From contig NC_018515.1 in the NCBI RefSeq assembly GCF_000231385.2, forward strand, positions 3,306,501 through 3,370,500: a DNA stretch of 64,000 nucleotides, written 5' to 3'. A model generated the notes under the pieces. It saw nothing but the letters and a program-made list of their open reading frames with translations. It was not told where the DNA came from and searched no databases. Both the position numbers and the translations under genes were made by a program. Positions 1-8,036 of this stretch are shown piece by piece. Source of the stretch: Desulfosporosinus meridiei DSM 13257 (GTDB lineage: Bacteria; Bacillota; Desulfitobacteriia; Desulfitobacteriales; Desulfitobacteriaceae). Position 1 is the first letter of the stretch. Each line of letters opens with the position of its first letter.

Positions 1-467
1 TGGAAAGGTCTCTCAAGGTTACCGAAGGGAGAAGTCGTTCCTCGTTTGTCATGGGGGGTTAGTGGCGAAGTCTGCCCACCGGTCATACCATATATACTAT
101 TATTAATCACTATTGCTGTCAGATCAATATTGCGTCTAGAGGCATGAATCAAATGATTTCCACCAATAGCGGTCGAATCACCATCTCCCATGATAACAAA
201 AACATCCAATTCAGGGCGAGCCGCTTTAATTCCAGTGGCAAAGGGCAGTGCTCTACCGTGTGTCGTATGGATTGTATTAAAGTCTAAATAACCCGGCATT
301 CGAGAAGAACAGCCAATTCCAGAGACAAAGATCACCTTGTTTTGATCAAGCTGCAGCGTTTTAATAGCTCGCACAATTGCAGCTGTGATTGTCCCTATTC
401 CACACCCAGGGCACCAAATATGAGGTAAGGTATCAGTTCTAAAATACTGTGCAATATCATTAAACAT
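1..467 (-). CDS. korB: 2-oxoacid:ferredoxin oxidoreductase, beta subunit (partial)
   Basis: Thiamine-diphosphate-binding beta subunit of a ferredoxin-dependent 2-oxoacid (probably 2-oxoglutarate-type) oxidoreductase, which decarboxylates a 2-oxoacid to its acyl-CoA while reducing ferredoxin. The reading frame runs open from an ATG at 467 to the window edge, about 155 codons. Visible family signatures are the N-terminal HIWCPGCGIG, the VIFVSGIGCSSR segment, and the TPP/Mg motif GDGDSTAIGGNH followed by NNSIYGMTGGQTSP. The start overlaps the last codons of korA by 8 bases, so the two are translationally coupled. The C-terminus, and probably a gamma-subunit gene, lie off the window. Substrate is inferred from the family only; a branched-chain 2-oxoacid is possible. 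Confidence 0.93.
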   Translation of the reverse strand, partial: MFNDIAQYFRTDTLPHIWCPGCGIGTITAAIVRAIKTLQLDQNKVIFVSGIGCSSRMPGYLDFNTIHTTHGRALPFATGIKAARPELDVFVIMGDGDSTAIGGNHLIHASRRNIDLTAIVINNSIYGMTGGQTSPLTPHDKRGTTSPFGNLERPF

Positions 468-1581
468 TACATACCCCCCCAATCTTATCAAGAACTTCTT
501 TGGGAGTTATTAATTCTCCATCTATGCGATTTAACCGTTCCACAGCTTTATTGCCAAAGATTCTTTCGATTTCGCCAGCTAACTGTCCGGTATTCATTTC
601 TACCACGAGAAATTTGCGACCAACATACTTCTCTAATTGCTTTTGCGGAAAAGGCCAAATCGTTATTGGGCGAAAGAGCCCCACTTTCAAACCACGTCCA
701 CGAGCTATATGAAGGGCCTCCATAGCTGAACGAGCACTACATCCATAAGCTATTAAAATCAAGTCCGCATCTTCTAGTTGCACTTCCTCAACCATTTGAA
801 TCCGATCTAAGTATGGATTTAGTTTTTGCGTTAAGCGTTGCATAAAAGATTTGGTCACTTCCGGATTTCCGGTTGGCAAGCCTTTCTGATTATGTGTCAA
901 TCCAGTTACATGGTAACGATAACCATCACCGAAGTTAGCCATTGCCGGGATCATGCTGTCATCGTTTTCATACGGCAGATACTCTCCCGGTGGTACATCA
1001 GGCTTTTTACGATTTACGATTGTCAACTGATCAGGTAAAACTACCTTTTCTCGCAAATGACCGATTACTTCGTCCATCAGCAAAATTACTGGGATCCGAT
1101 ATTCCTCTGCCAAATTAAAGGCAATTACTGTTAACACATAACACTCTTGTACAGTGGAAGGGGTTATGGCAATTATCGGATGATCTCCATGAGTACCCCA
1201 TCGAGCCTGCATAACATCAGCTTGGGCGGGTGAAGTTGGTAATCCCGTACTTGGTCCTCCTCTTTGTACATTGACCACGACACATGGAACTTCCGTAGCT
1301 ACAGCATAACCTAAATTTTCCTGCATCAATGAAAAACCTGGTCCACTCGTCGCTGTGAGCGCTTTAAGTCCAGTCAAGGACGCTCCAATAATTGCTGCCA
1401 TACTTCCAATTTCATCTTCCATTTGGATAAAGTTCCCACCAACTAAGGGCAACCTTTCAGCCATCTTTTCAGCTATTTCTGTAGAGGGTGTAATGGGATA
1501 TCCGGCATAGAAAAGAACCCCCGCTGCCAGAGCTCCTTCCGCAACAGCCTCATTTCCTTGCATTAGCTTTGGATTACTCAT
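460..1581 (-). CDS. korA: 2-oxoacid:ferredoxin oxidoreductase, alpha subunit
   Basis: Alpha subunit (373 aa) carrying the pyrimidine-binding half of the TPP site. The N-terminus reads QGNEAVAEGALAAG then FYAGYPITPSTEIAE, the classic KorA/VorB signature, and ATSGPGFSLMQENLGYA follows. The C-terminal part has the Rossmann-like transketolase-C domain. It lacks the gamma domain that is fused in some homologues, so a separate gamma gene is expected downstream of korB, outside the window. It overlaps korD by 8 bases upstream and korB by 8 bases downstream, forming a tight minus-strand operon. The enzyme should be cytoplasmic and oxygen-sensitive and feed reduced ferredoxin to anaerobic metabolism. 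The exact 2-oxoacid cannot be decided from sequence. Confidence 0.95.
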   Translation of the reverse strand: MSNPKLMQGNEAVAEGALAAGVLFYAGYPITPSTEIAEKMAERLPLVGGNFIQMEDEIGSMAAIIGASLTGLKALTATSGPGFSLMQENLGYAVATEVPCVVVNVQRGGPSTGLPTSPAQADVMQARWGTHGDHPIIAITPSTVQECYVLTVIAFNLAEEYRIPVILLMDEVIGHLREKVVLPDQLTIVNRKKPDVPPGEYLPYENDDSMIPAMANFGDGYRYHVTGLTHNQKGLPTGNPEVTKSFMQRLTQKLNPYLDRIQMVEEVQLEDADLILIAYGCSARSAMEALHIARGRGLKVGLFRPITIWPFPQKQLEKYVGRKFLVVEMNTGQLAGEIERIFGNKAVERLNRIDGELITPKEVLDKIGGVCNV

Positions 1582-1789
1582 CTTTAGTCACCTCAATATT
1601 GATAGCAAAGTCTGGACAGAGTTTTTCACAAATCGTACATGCTATGCATTGGTCTGGCCTGACAACCACAACCCTTCCTAGTTCATCACTTTCCAGAACT
1701 TTTTTCGGACAAAAGGCTATACATATTCCGCATTTCTTGCACCAATCCTCATTAACAATTACCCTAGTATCATGAATTGCTGTAACCAA
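1574..1789 (-). CDS. korD: 2-oxoacid:ferredoxin oxidoreductase, 2x[4Fe-4S] ferredoxin subunit
   Basis: Small ferredoxin-type delta subunit (71 aa) with two CxxCxxCxxxCP-like clusters: CKKCGICIAFCP and CIACTICEKLCP. It would pass electrons from the TPP/CoA catalytic subunits to soluble ferredoxin. The start is a TTG codon (1787-1789); a GGGAGA ribosome-binding site lies about 10 bases upstream, and no in-frame ATG exists near it. First gene of the korD-korA-korB operon, with overlapping junctions. Function is secure from the cluster motifs and context. Confidence 0.92.
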   Translation of the reverse strand: MVTAIHDTRVIVNEDWCKKCGICIAFCPKKVLESDELGRVVVVRPDQCIACTICEKLCPDFAINIEVTKDE

Positions 1790-1833
1790 TGTCTTCCCAT
1801 CTCCCTAATATCCAAAGTCATTTTGTGAAAGAA

Positions 1834-1888
1834 GGACAAGTACGTTGTTTTTCACTGCTTTAACTATGAAGAAACAACGCACTTGTCC
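1834..1888. repeat. Inverted repeat upstream of the kor operon
   Basis: Two 17-base arms (1834-1850 and 1872-1888) are complementary except at one position, which would be a G:U wobble in RNA, and flank a 21-base loop. It lies just upstream of korD. It has no U-run on either side, so it is not an ordinary terminator; an operator, an mRNA leader hairpin or the remnant of a small mobile element are all possible. Confidence 0.6.
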
Positions 1889-2045
1889 CCAGGTCCCAGG
1901 GTTTAGGCGATTACTCTTAACTCATTTGTTCGCCAGATGTCTTAATTTTCCTTCCATCAATCCAAAATCTTTTGAAGATTCGCTAATTTACTAGAGATAT
2001 TTCCTGTTTATTAACAACTCCTACACTTTATATTATGAATCAAAT

Positions 2046-2087
2046 GCAAAAATAGGCTCAACAGCCCAAATAACTGTTAAACCTATT
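2046..2087 (-). terminator. Probable rho-independent terminator of the HD-domain gene
   Basis: On the minus strand, arms 2074-2087 and 2051-2064 form a 14-bp stem with two G:U pairs, followed by a run of U (complement of 2048-2052). It sits 36 bases beyond the stop of the HD-domain gene. Confidence 0.65.
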
Positions 2088-2122
2088 CCTAGTAGTTTCG
2101 ACTCTCGTCGGGTCTTCTCTTC

Positions 2123-2767
2123 TTACCTGACTGAATCAAAGGTTCTTTTGCGGTAACTTAAATTCATTTGGCACTTTTCCAAAAATGATAAGATACTTTT
2201 TTCCTCACTTAATTTTTTTTCAGGGGTCATATTTCCTCTCCCTAATCTATCACATAATCCAAGTAGTGCAACTTCATCAATGGAAATCTCGGAAGCCATT
2301 CTTGGAATATCAGCAAATGGCAAACTCTTCGTAACAAAGAGTATCTGCATGTGCCATCTAACCATTTTGGAAACCTTATTGATAAATTCCTCATCCTTCG
2401 TGAACTCTTTAAGGAATTTTACTGCAAGCCCCTCTCCCAATTTGTCGTGGTCATATGACGTAATTCTCCCCTTCGTCATCTTCGTTGCTGATGCCTTTCC
2501 CAAATCATGAAGTAACGCTGACCACATAAGAACCTTTGGGTCTTGGCTGAGCTGTTTTCTTTCCCCAGCATTATCCAGGACTAACATTGTATGATTCCAC
2601 ACACTCCCTTCAGGATGATGTTTAGGCGACTGAGGTACTTTCTTTAAGTCGCTCAGTAACGTGAAGGGGTATTCTATAAATAATTCCGTGTTGCTTAATT
2701 CATTTATATAGGCTGATGGTTTAAGGTCATTCATTAAATGGTCATCAATTTCAGGAAATATTTTCAT
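2123..2767 (-). CDS. HD-domain phosphohydrolase
   Basis: A 214-residue soluble HD-superfamily protein. The motif HHPEGSVWNHT near residue 50 and SALLHDLGKASATK near residue 86 supply the His, HD and Lys residues of the metal-binding hydrolase core. A further His follows in MVRWHMQILF. The layout resembles the HD domain found at the C-terminus of CCA-adding tRNA nucleotidyltransferases, but no nucleotidyltransferase domain is present here. The substrate is unknown; HD proteins act on nucleotides, cyclic dinucleotides or 2',3'-cyclic phosphates. It is transcribed alone: an SD (GGAG) precedes the ATG, and a hairpin terminator follows the stop. Confidence 0.8.
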   Translation of the reverse strand: MKIFPEIDDHLMNDLKPSAYINELSNTELFIEYPFTLLSDLKKVPQSPKHHPEGSVWNHTMLVLDNAGERKQLSQDPKVLMWSALLHDLGKASATKMTKGRITSYDHDKLGEGLAVKFLKEFTKDEEFINKVSKMVRWHMQILFVTKSLPFADIPRMASEISIDEVALLGLCDRLGRGNMTPEKKLSEEKSILSFLEKCQMNLSYRKRTFDSVR

Positions 2768-2955
2768 TTTAGTTACTCCAGTTTAACGATTCTTTTAATC
2801 TATGCTTTCCAACTTTATTAATTTAATGCTTATATTCAACATCCTTTTTAACTTGTCCACTAAACCCAAACCAGTTTGTCATTATATACTCTTGCTAATT
2901 TAAGCATATATTTTCTCTTCACATATACAATAACTAATAAGCACTATCACCTAAA

Positions 2956-3552
2956 ATGGAGGTGACTAATATTACGAATAAATCTATGAGTATCCTAGCA
3001 ACATTTAATTCATTTTCAATTGATTACACCGAAAAGTTGTCCTTTATCTCCACGTTGAAAGAACTAACATATAGGAAGAAAGTCCTCTTCACTTGCATAG
3101 GCTCCGACCGGGCAACCGGTGACTGTTTGGGGCCACTGGTTGGAACAAATCTAAAGCGACTGGGTTATACGGTATTAGGAACACTTGACGATCCTCTTCA
3201 CGCCCAAAATTTAATTAAAGATCTAGAAAGAGCAATGGCAATAAATAACCCTGATATTGTCGTTGCCATCGATGCCTGTCTTGGTAAACATAATGAAATC
3301 GGTAAAATATCCTTATCCAACTCCCCTTTATCCCCAGGAGCAGCTTTAAACAAGAATTTACCAACTGTAGGTGATATCTCGATCCTCGGAATTGTCAATA
3401 TGGGAGGCTTCCTCGAGCTTCAGGTTCTACAATGCACTCGTCTTCATACAGTAATGAAGCTAGCCACTGACATGACACATTTAATCTGGCGTGCGGTACC
3501 TGTTCCCCAGGAGAAACAAGTTCGAACAATCACTCGCAATCAATGCTCCTAA
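2956..3552 (+). CDS. yyaC: YyaC-like sporulation protein (DUF1256)
   Basis: Homologue of Bacillus YyaC, a spore-associated protein of the DUF1256 family related to germination-protease/hydrogenase-maturation-protease folds. Key segments are CIGSDRATGDCLGPLVGT near residue 55, DDPLHAQNL, and AIDACLGK; the conserved Asp and His residues of the family are present. At about 198 aa it has family length. The start is uncertain: the ATG at 2956 has no Shine-Dalgarno sequence before it, whereas a perfect GGAGGTG (2958-2964) lies inside the first codons. That site is best placed for an ATT codon at 2971 or, less well, for the ATG at 2986. Its presence supports a spore-forming host. Confidence 0.87.
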   Translation: MEVTNITNKSMSILATFNSFSIDYTEKLSFISTLKELTYRKKVLFTCIGSDRATGDCLGPLVGTNLKRLGYTVLGTLDDPLHAQNLIKDLERAMAINNPDIVVAIDACLGKHNEIGKISLSNSPLSPGAALNKNLPTVGDISILGIVNMGGFLELQVLQCTRLHTVMKLATDMTHLIWRAVPVPQEKQVRTITRNQCS

Positions 3553-6110
3553 AAATTCGGGGTAGGATTAATGACCTTTTGAATAAAAAGTTCAACAAGC
3601 ACCGGATCAAACTGGGTTCCCGCGTTTTTCTTCAACTCTTCGATGGCCACTTTATTCGATAAAGCATCTCTATAGCTTCTCGAACTTGTCATAGCATCAT
3701 AGGCATCAGCAATGGCTATGATCCTTGGCTGAAGAGGCAGCTCCTCTCCTTTTAACCCCTTTGGATAACCTAATCCATCCCACCTTTCATGGTGGGCTAA
3801 GACGTATTCCGCAATTTCAGCCATCCCATTGGCTGTGCTTAAAATTCGATAACCGATTTCAGGATGACGTTTAACTTCTTCCCATTCGTCAAAGCTTAGT
3901 TTTTCCGGCTTGTTAAGGATATTTTCGTCAATTGCAATTTTGCCAATATCATGGAGCAAACCCACATTTTTTAACTCTTGAACTTCTCCATCTAATAGGC
4001 AAAGCGCTTCCCCCATCTTTTGACAAAGCTCTGAAACCCGGTAGGAATGCTGTTCTTCCCTAGTATTTTTTTCATGAAGAGTTCTAATAATTGTCTGAAT
4101 GGTTTTTCCACGAATACTCGGCCCTTCAAACAGCTTTTTCTTGTACATATAATCTTCGGCTCTTTTTAATATCTCTAGAATATCTCTTTCTTCACTATTT
4201 TTAGTTTCATAACCAAAAGATATTGATATTTCGACAGTACCAACACGTTTCTTTTTGGCTAATTCATTTACCCGTTTAAGGATTTTCTCCGTTTCCACAG
4301 TATCCGTGTTTGGCAGCAGAAGGACAAACTCATCTCCACCCAATTTAGCAATGATATCTCCTTTTCTGCAGCCTTCAATTAGAACCTCTGCAACATGTTT
4401 AAGAAGTTCATCCCCGTAAGCATGACCAAAGGAATCATTAATTAATTTAAGTCCATTGACATCCCCCATTACAAGGGTCAATGGATAATTACCAGGAACA
4501 TCAAGACGTTTTAGCTCTTCTTCAAAAAAGCGCCGGTTATATAAGCCGGTTAATTGGTCATGCAGACTTAAATAAACAATTTTCTCTTCTGCAAACTTTC
4601 TATCGGTAATATCTTGAATGATCCCAATTAACCGACATGCCTTATGATTCTCATCCAACTCAAATTTGCCCAGTTCATGCACCCAACGTTCTTCTCCATC
4701 GTTAATTCTGATAATTTTATAGACAAAATCAAAACCTTGATGAGCTCTAGCAGCCTGTAAAAAATAGTTTGAAAGCTTGGAACGCCATTCGGGATGAACA
4801 ATCTTCATCCAACTTTCCTCCGTGTGGGGATAGGCCTCGTCAATCCCAAAAACCTCATGAAGCTCAGGCGAACAAAGCCAATCTCTTTTTTTGATATCTG
4901 CAACGTAACTTCCTAAATGTGCTACTCTTTGCGATTCGTGTAATAAAGAATTCTGCTGTTCCAGAACACTATTAAGCATGTCTAACTGACAAGTACGCAT
5001 TTTCACCGTATCTTCAAGCCCATTATTTAAATTCCGAATCTCTTCCTCAATAATCTCTCGCTTGACAATCTCCTCCTCGAGCAAGGCATTGCTCTCTTCC
5101 AACTCACTATTTAGCTCCTCCAACTGGGCAGTTCTTTGCTGAACACGATTTTCCAGCTCAGTATTCAAGGTTCTAATCTCGGCCTCCACTTGTTTCCGTG
5201 CTATAAGAGCCTCAGTCAATTCGCTTGTTTTTTGTTTAACCATTCTTTGTAGAGTCCTGTTCCAAAGGAATAACAACATGGCAACTACTAGGACTGTTCC
5301 TCCGATGGATATAATGATTTTGAATAGTGGATGTTCATACAGATTCAAATTCTTTGATCCAAACCACTGTTCATCAATCGCTTTATATTCACTCTCAGAA
5401 ATCTTAGCAAATCCTTTATTAATTGTCCTCAACATTTCCTTGTTATCCTTTTTAACGGCTCTATAAAAATTACTAGTATATAGGGAAGAATGCGTGTAAT
5501 TGAAATCATCCTGAATCCCCATTTTATACAAGTAATAAAGTGCAGGGGGTTTTCCCATCACAAACACTACAAGTTTGTGATCTTTTGCTGCCTGTACAAC
5601 AGCTTCAGCAGTATCATATTCTTCAATATCGGTTATCCCGTTATCTCTCAAAACATTGATACAGTTATCCCCTTTTTTTGCTCCTACAGTAAAACCTTTT
5701 AAGGAGTTGACATTAGTAATTCCAGAAATACTATTCTGAAAGAATATCGGAACTACAATAGTAGCATATGCTTCTGCATAATCAAGAATTGTAGTTCTCT
5801 CCTCTCGATAGGAGATAGTGTCAATAACATCAAACTTCCCTTGAGCCATGCTTTCTAGAGCTTTGCTCCAAGTCATACCGGTTATGTTTACTTGAATCCC
5901 TGTCTTCAGTTCAAAAAGCTTCCATTGATCAAGAGTAATTCCTTGTAACTCTCCATGACCATCTCTAAATGCATAAGGGGGATAGTTGTCATCCATTACC
6001 ACACTAATACTTTTTATATCGGAAGCGGCTACCGGCTGAATAAGAGATAGGAAAATCAGTACAAATACCAGCCCCATAATCAAAAAAATATTTAGTCGTG
6101 CATTTTTCAT
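3549..6110 (-). CDS. Membrane sensor: SBP-PAS-GGDEF-HD-GYP (cyclic-di-GMP turnover)
   Basis: Bifunctional-looking cyclic-di-GMP enzyme of about 853 aa. In order: signal/anchor helix, an extracytoplasmic solute-binding-protein family 3 domain (DNYPPYAFRDGHGELQGI), one transmembrane helix, a long coiled coil built of related heptads, a PAS domain, a GGDEF domain and an HD-GYP domain. GGDEF is intact, with an RKGD inhibitory-site motif nine residues upstream. HD-GYP motifs HDIGK, HPEIG and HHERWDGLGYP are all present, so both synthesis and hydrolysis are possible. The SBP domain probably binds an amino-acid-like ligand. The frame opens at 6143, but the ATG at 6110 has a GGGAAGAG site and starts directly at the signal peptide. 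It converges on yyaC with a 4-base overlap of the 3' ends. Confidence 0.9.
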   Translation of the reverse strand: MKNARLNIFLIMGLVFVLIFLSLIQPVAASDIKSISVVMDDNYPPYAFRDGHGELQGITLDQWKLFELKTGIQVNITGMTWSKALESMAQGKFDVIDTISYREERTTILDYAEAYATIVVPIFFQNSISGITNVNSLKGFTVGAKKGDNCINVLRDNGITDIEEYDTAEAVVQAAKDHKLVVFVMGKPPALYYLYKMGIQDDFNYTHSSLYTSNFYRAVKKDNKEMLRTINKGFAKISESEYKAIDEQWFGSKNLNLYEHPLFKIIISIGGTVLVVAMLLFLWNRTLQRMVKQKTSELTEALIARKQVEAEIRTLNTELENRVQQRTAQLEELNSELEESNALLEEEIVKREIIEEEIRNLNNGLEDTVKMRTCQLDMLNSVLEQQNSLLHESQRVAHLGSYVADIKKRDWLCSPELHEVFGIDEAYPHTEESWMKIVHPEWRSKLSNYFLQAARAHQGFDFVYKIIRINDGEERWVHELGKFELDENHKACRLIGIIQDITDRKFAEEKIVYLSLHDQLTGLYNRRFFEEELKRLDVPGNYPLTLVMGDVNGLKLINDSFGHAYGDELLKHVAEVLIEGCRKGDIIAKLGGDEFVLLLPNTDTVETEKILKRVNELAKKKRVGTVEISISFGYETKNSEERDILEILKRAEDYMYKKKLFEGPSIRGKTIQTIIRTLHEKNTREEQHSYRVSELCQKMGEALCLLDGEVQELKNVGLLHDIGKIAIDENILNKPEKLSFDEWEEVKRHPEIGYRILSTANGMAEIAEYVLAHHERWDGLGYPKGLKGEELPLQPRIIAIADAYDAMTSSRSYRDALSNKVAIEELKKNAGTQFDPVLVELFIQKVINPTPNF

Positions 6111-6431
6111 TAGTTTTACTCTTCCCTTATCGAAGTAACGCAACGTAACGAGTACCGCACAAATATTCCAACGCGATTATAACGTAATTATATATATTAC
6201 GACACGAAACGATTTATTTCTCTATTATTCTTTATGTATTTACGAAATCCTTTTTTGATTGAATTTTTTTAGTGCTAATTTTTCAGAACTCCTTAACACA
6301 CTAACTTTTGGAAAAGTATTTTAACTGCTTGAAAGGGTTGACTTGATAAAGGAGTTAGGGATATCATTCTATCAAATAACTAGGAAAAGATTTCTTTATA
6401 GGACAAACTCATTGATAAGGAGCTGAGGCTC

Positions 6432-6764
6432 ATGTTTGATATTTTTAGTGAACTCGTTGAAAAAAGGATTCAAGAGGCAATGAGAAATGGAGAATTTGAT
6501 AACCTCCCTTCTCAAGGCAAACCAATCGATCTTACTTACTGGGCCAGTCTTCCGGAAGAAATACGTGCTGGTTATATGTTATTAAAAAACGGGGGGTTCT
6601 TACCTGAAGAAGCACAACTATTAAAGGACATAGATGAGTTGAGTGAGCAACTTAACCAGCGTGTCAGTCAAGAAACAACAAAAACTATAGCTAAAAGACT
6701 CGAAGAGGCCCGCTTAAAATATAACTTATTAGTGGAACTAAGAAAACGAAGTAAACTGTACTAA
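6432..6764 (+). CDS. DUF1992 (DnaJ-homologue subfamily C member 28 conserved) protein
   Basis: A 110-residue cytoplasmic protein matching DUF1992, the domain that in animals defines DNAJC28 but in bacteria occurs alone, without a J-domain. The hallmark is the N-terminal block with IQEAMRNGEFDNLPSQGKP, followed by a conserved second part and a helical C-terminus rich in Leu, Glu and Lys. Function is unknown. A good GGAG ribosome-binding site precedes the ATG and a strong terminator follows, so it is a single-gene unit. Confidence 0.85.
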   Translation: MFDIFSELVEKRIQEAMRNGEFDNLPSQGKPIDLTYWASLPEEIRAGYMLLKNGGFLPEEAQLLKDIDELSEQLNQRVSQETTKTIAKRLEEARLKYNLLVELRKRSKLY

Positions 6765-6784
6765 CCTTTCTAGAGATAATCCAT

Positions 6785-6839
6785 AAAAAAACAGCAGAAA
6801 CCTTTCGGAATTTACTGAAAGGTTTCTGCTGTTTTTTTA
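6785..6839 (+). terminator. Rho-independent terminator after DUF1992 gene
   Basis: Stem of about 17 bp (AACAGCAGAAACCTTTC paired with its complement) with a 10-base loop, followed by seven T residues. The A-run on the other side makes it usable in both directions. Confidence 0.9.
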
Positions 6840-6922
6840 TCCCCAACCTCATTCCAGGTATGTACTAGATTGGAAGTATATGGTAAAATTATCCTATACA
6901 TATAAAGAAGGGGTTGTATCAT

Positions 6923-7735
6923 ATGGCTAAACATTCTAAAATCGCTAATAACACTGTTAATAACACAAAATCAGCAAGGGTAATATGTGTTGCCTCCCAA
7001 AAAGGCGGGGTTGGCAAAACAGCAACTGTGACAAACATGGCCGTAGGGTTAGTTAGTCTCGGATATAAGACAGCAATTATAGACATGGATGCTCAAGGTC
7101 ATATCGCGCTTTCTTTTGGAATTAAAAAGATTAACTTGAAAAAAACGATTTATGAGGTCTTAATTGGTGAAGCTAAAATGAAAGATATTAAACATACCGC
7201 TTTTGGCGTAGATCTCTATCTTTCAAACAATTCTCTATCTGATCTGGGACCCAAAGTAATTGGTCAGCAAAATTCCAAACAATTTCCCAATCCCAAATTC
7301 CTTTTAAAAAATGCCATTGGTCAAATTAAAAACAATTATGATTACATCTTAATTGATACTTCTCCCAGCAATGATATGCCCACCATAAATTCCTTATTAG
7401 CTTCCACGGACATAATCATACCGGTTCTGCCCGAGGGGCTGTCAATTGATGGGATTCACGAAACAATCAATTTAGTCAAGACCATTCAGGAACAAGGAGC
7501 TAAGGTCAATATATTAGGAGTTTTACCTACTATGGTTCAAGACCATACCAACCTCCATCATGTGATGCTCCAAGATTTACGAAAACGTTTTGCCGAAACT
7601 CCAGACATTAAAGTTTTTGAGACAGTTATCAAGCGAGCAATACGGCATGGCTTAGCGCAAACTCACGGCCAACCGGATATTAATAAAGCACCAGAATATC
7701 TCTCTTTCGTAAAAGAGGCATTTGCTATAGCTTAA
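6923..7735 (+). CDS. Orphan ParA/Soj-family ATPase
   Basis: Deviant Walker-A ATPase of 270 aa. The P-loop reads QKGGVGKTA near residue 27 with the signature first Lys; Walker A' (IDMDAQGH) and the IDTSPSN switch follow. Such proteins partition plasmids or chromosomes, or position other cellular cargo. No parB-like gene or parS-like repeat lies next to it, so its cargo is unknown. The frame opens at a TTG at 6914, but the ATG at 6923 is better placed behind GAAGGGG. A hairpin terminator follows at once. It may come from an old mobile element, given the broken gene and IS just downstream. Confidence 0.85.
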   Translation: MAKHSKIANNTVNNTKSARVICVASQKGGVGKTATVTNMAVGLVSLGYKTAIIDMDAQGHIALSFGIKKINLKKTIYEVLIGEAKMKDIKHTAFGVDLYLSNNSLSDLGPKVIGQQNSKQFPNPKFLLKNAIGQIKNNYDYILIDTSPSNDMPTINSLLASTDIIIPVLPEGLSIDGIHETINLVKTIQEQGAKVNILGVLPTMVQDHTNLHHVMLQDLRKRFAETPDIKVFETVIKRAIRHGLAQTHGQPDINKAPEYLSFVKEAFAIA

Positions 7736-7751
7736 ATAATAGTTTGCTATC

Positions 7752-7967
7752 TTAACCATGATAGGACAGGCACTGTTGTTTTTTCTGTGAAACTACAACA
7801 AGAGCCTGTCCTATCATTTTATTAAGCTTGAGAATTGCTTTCCCTAAGGCCACCTTGGCATTTTTCGCTATCTTACACATCGAAGCATCCGTGTAACCCA
7901 TAGAACTGAATTCTGCTAAAGCAGATTCTAGAATTCTCTGCTTGACCTCATCCTTCAAATATTGCAT
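7752..7967 (-). pseudogene. Truncated TetR-family regulator
   Basis: Residues 1-41 from the ATG at 7967 match the N-terminus of a TetR/AcrR regulator: YLKDEVKQRILESALAEF, MGYTDASMCKIAKNAKVALG. The match stops in the recognition helix of the HTH. The next 30 codons (KAILKLNK onward) are unrelated and run into the parA terminator, so the whole ligand-binding domain is gone. A strong GGAGG site 7 bases before the ATG shows that this was a real gene. An IS1182-type element begins about 70 bases upstream. Probably non-functional. Confidence 0.7.
7758..7820 (+). terminator. Hairpin terminator after parA-like gene
   Basis: Perfect 14-base arms (7758-7771 and 7804-7817) with a partly paired interior and a short T-rich tail. 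It overlaps the end of the broken TetR frame on the opposite strand. Confidence 0.65.
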
Positions 7968-8036
7968 TATAGAACCTCCGTTCATTATTGATTATAGCAT
8001 ATTTAAAATAAATCAGAATCACTAATATATGTAAAT

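Larger units (their letters stand above)
1790..2122. other. Intergenic region between korD and HD-domain gene
   Basis: About 330 bases without a supported gene. It holds the long inverted repeat at 1834-1888 and the terminator-like hairpin at 2046-2087 that belongs to the HD-domain gene. The korDAB promoter must lie between about 1795 and 2040, but no convincing -35/-10 pair stands out. Confidence 0.6.
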
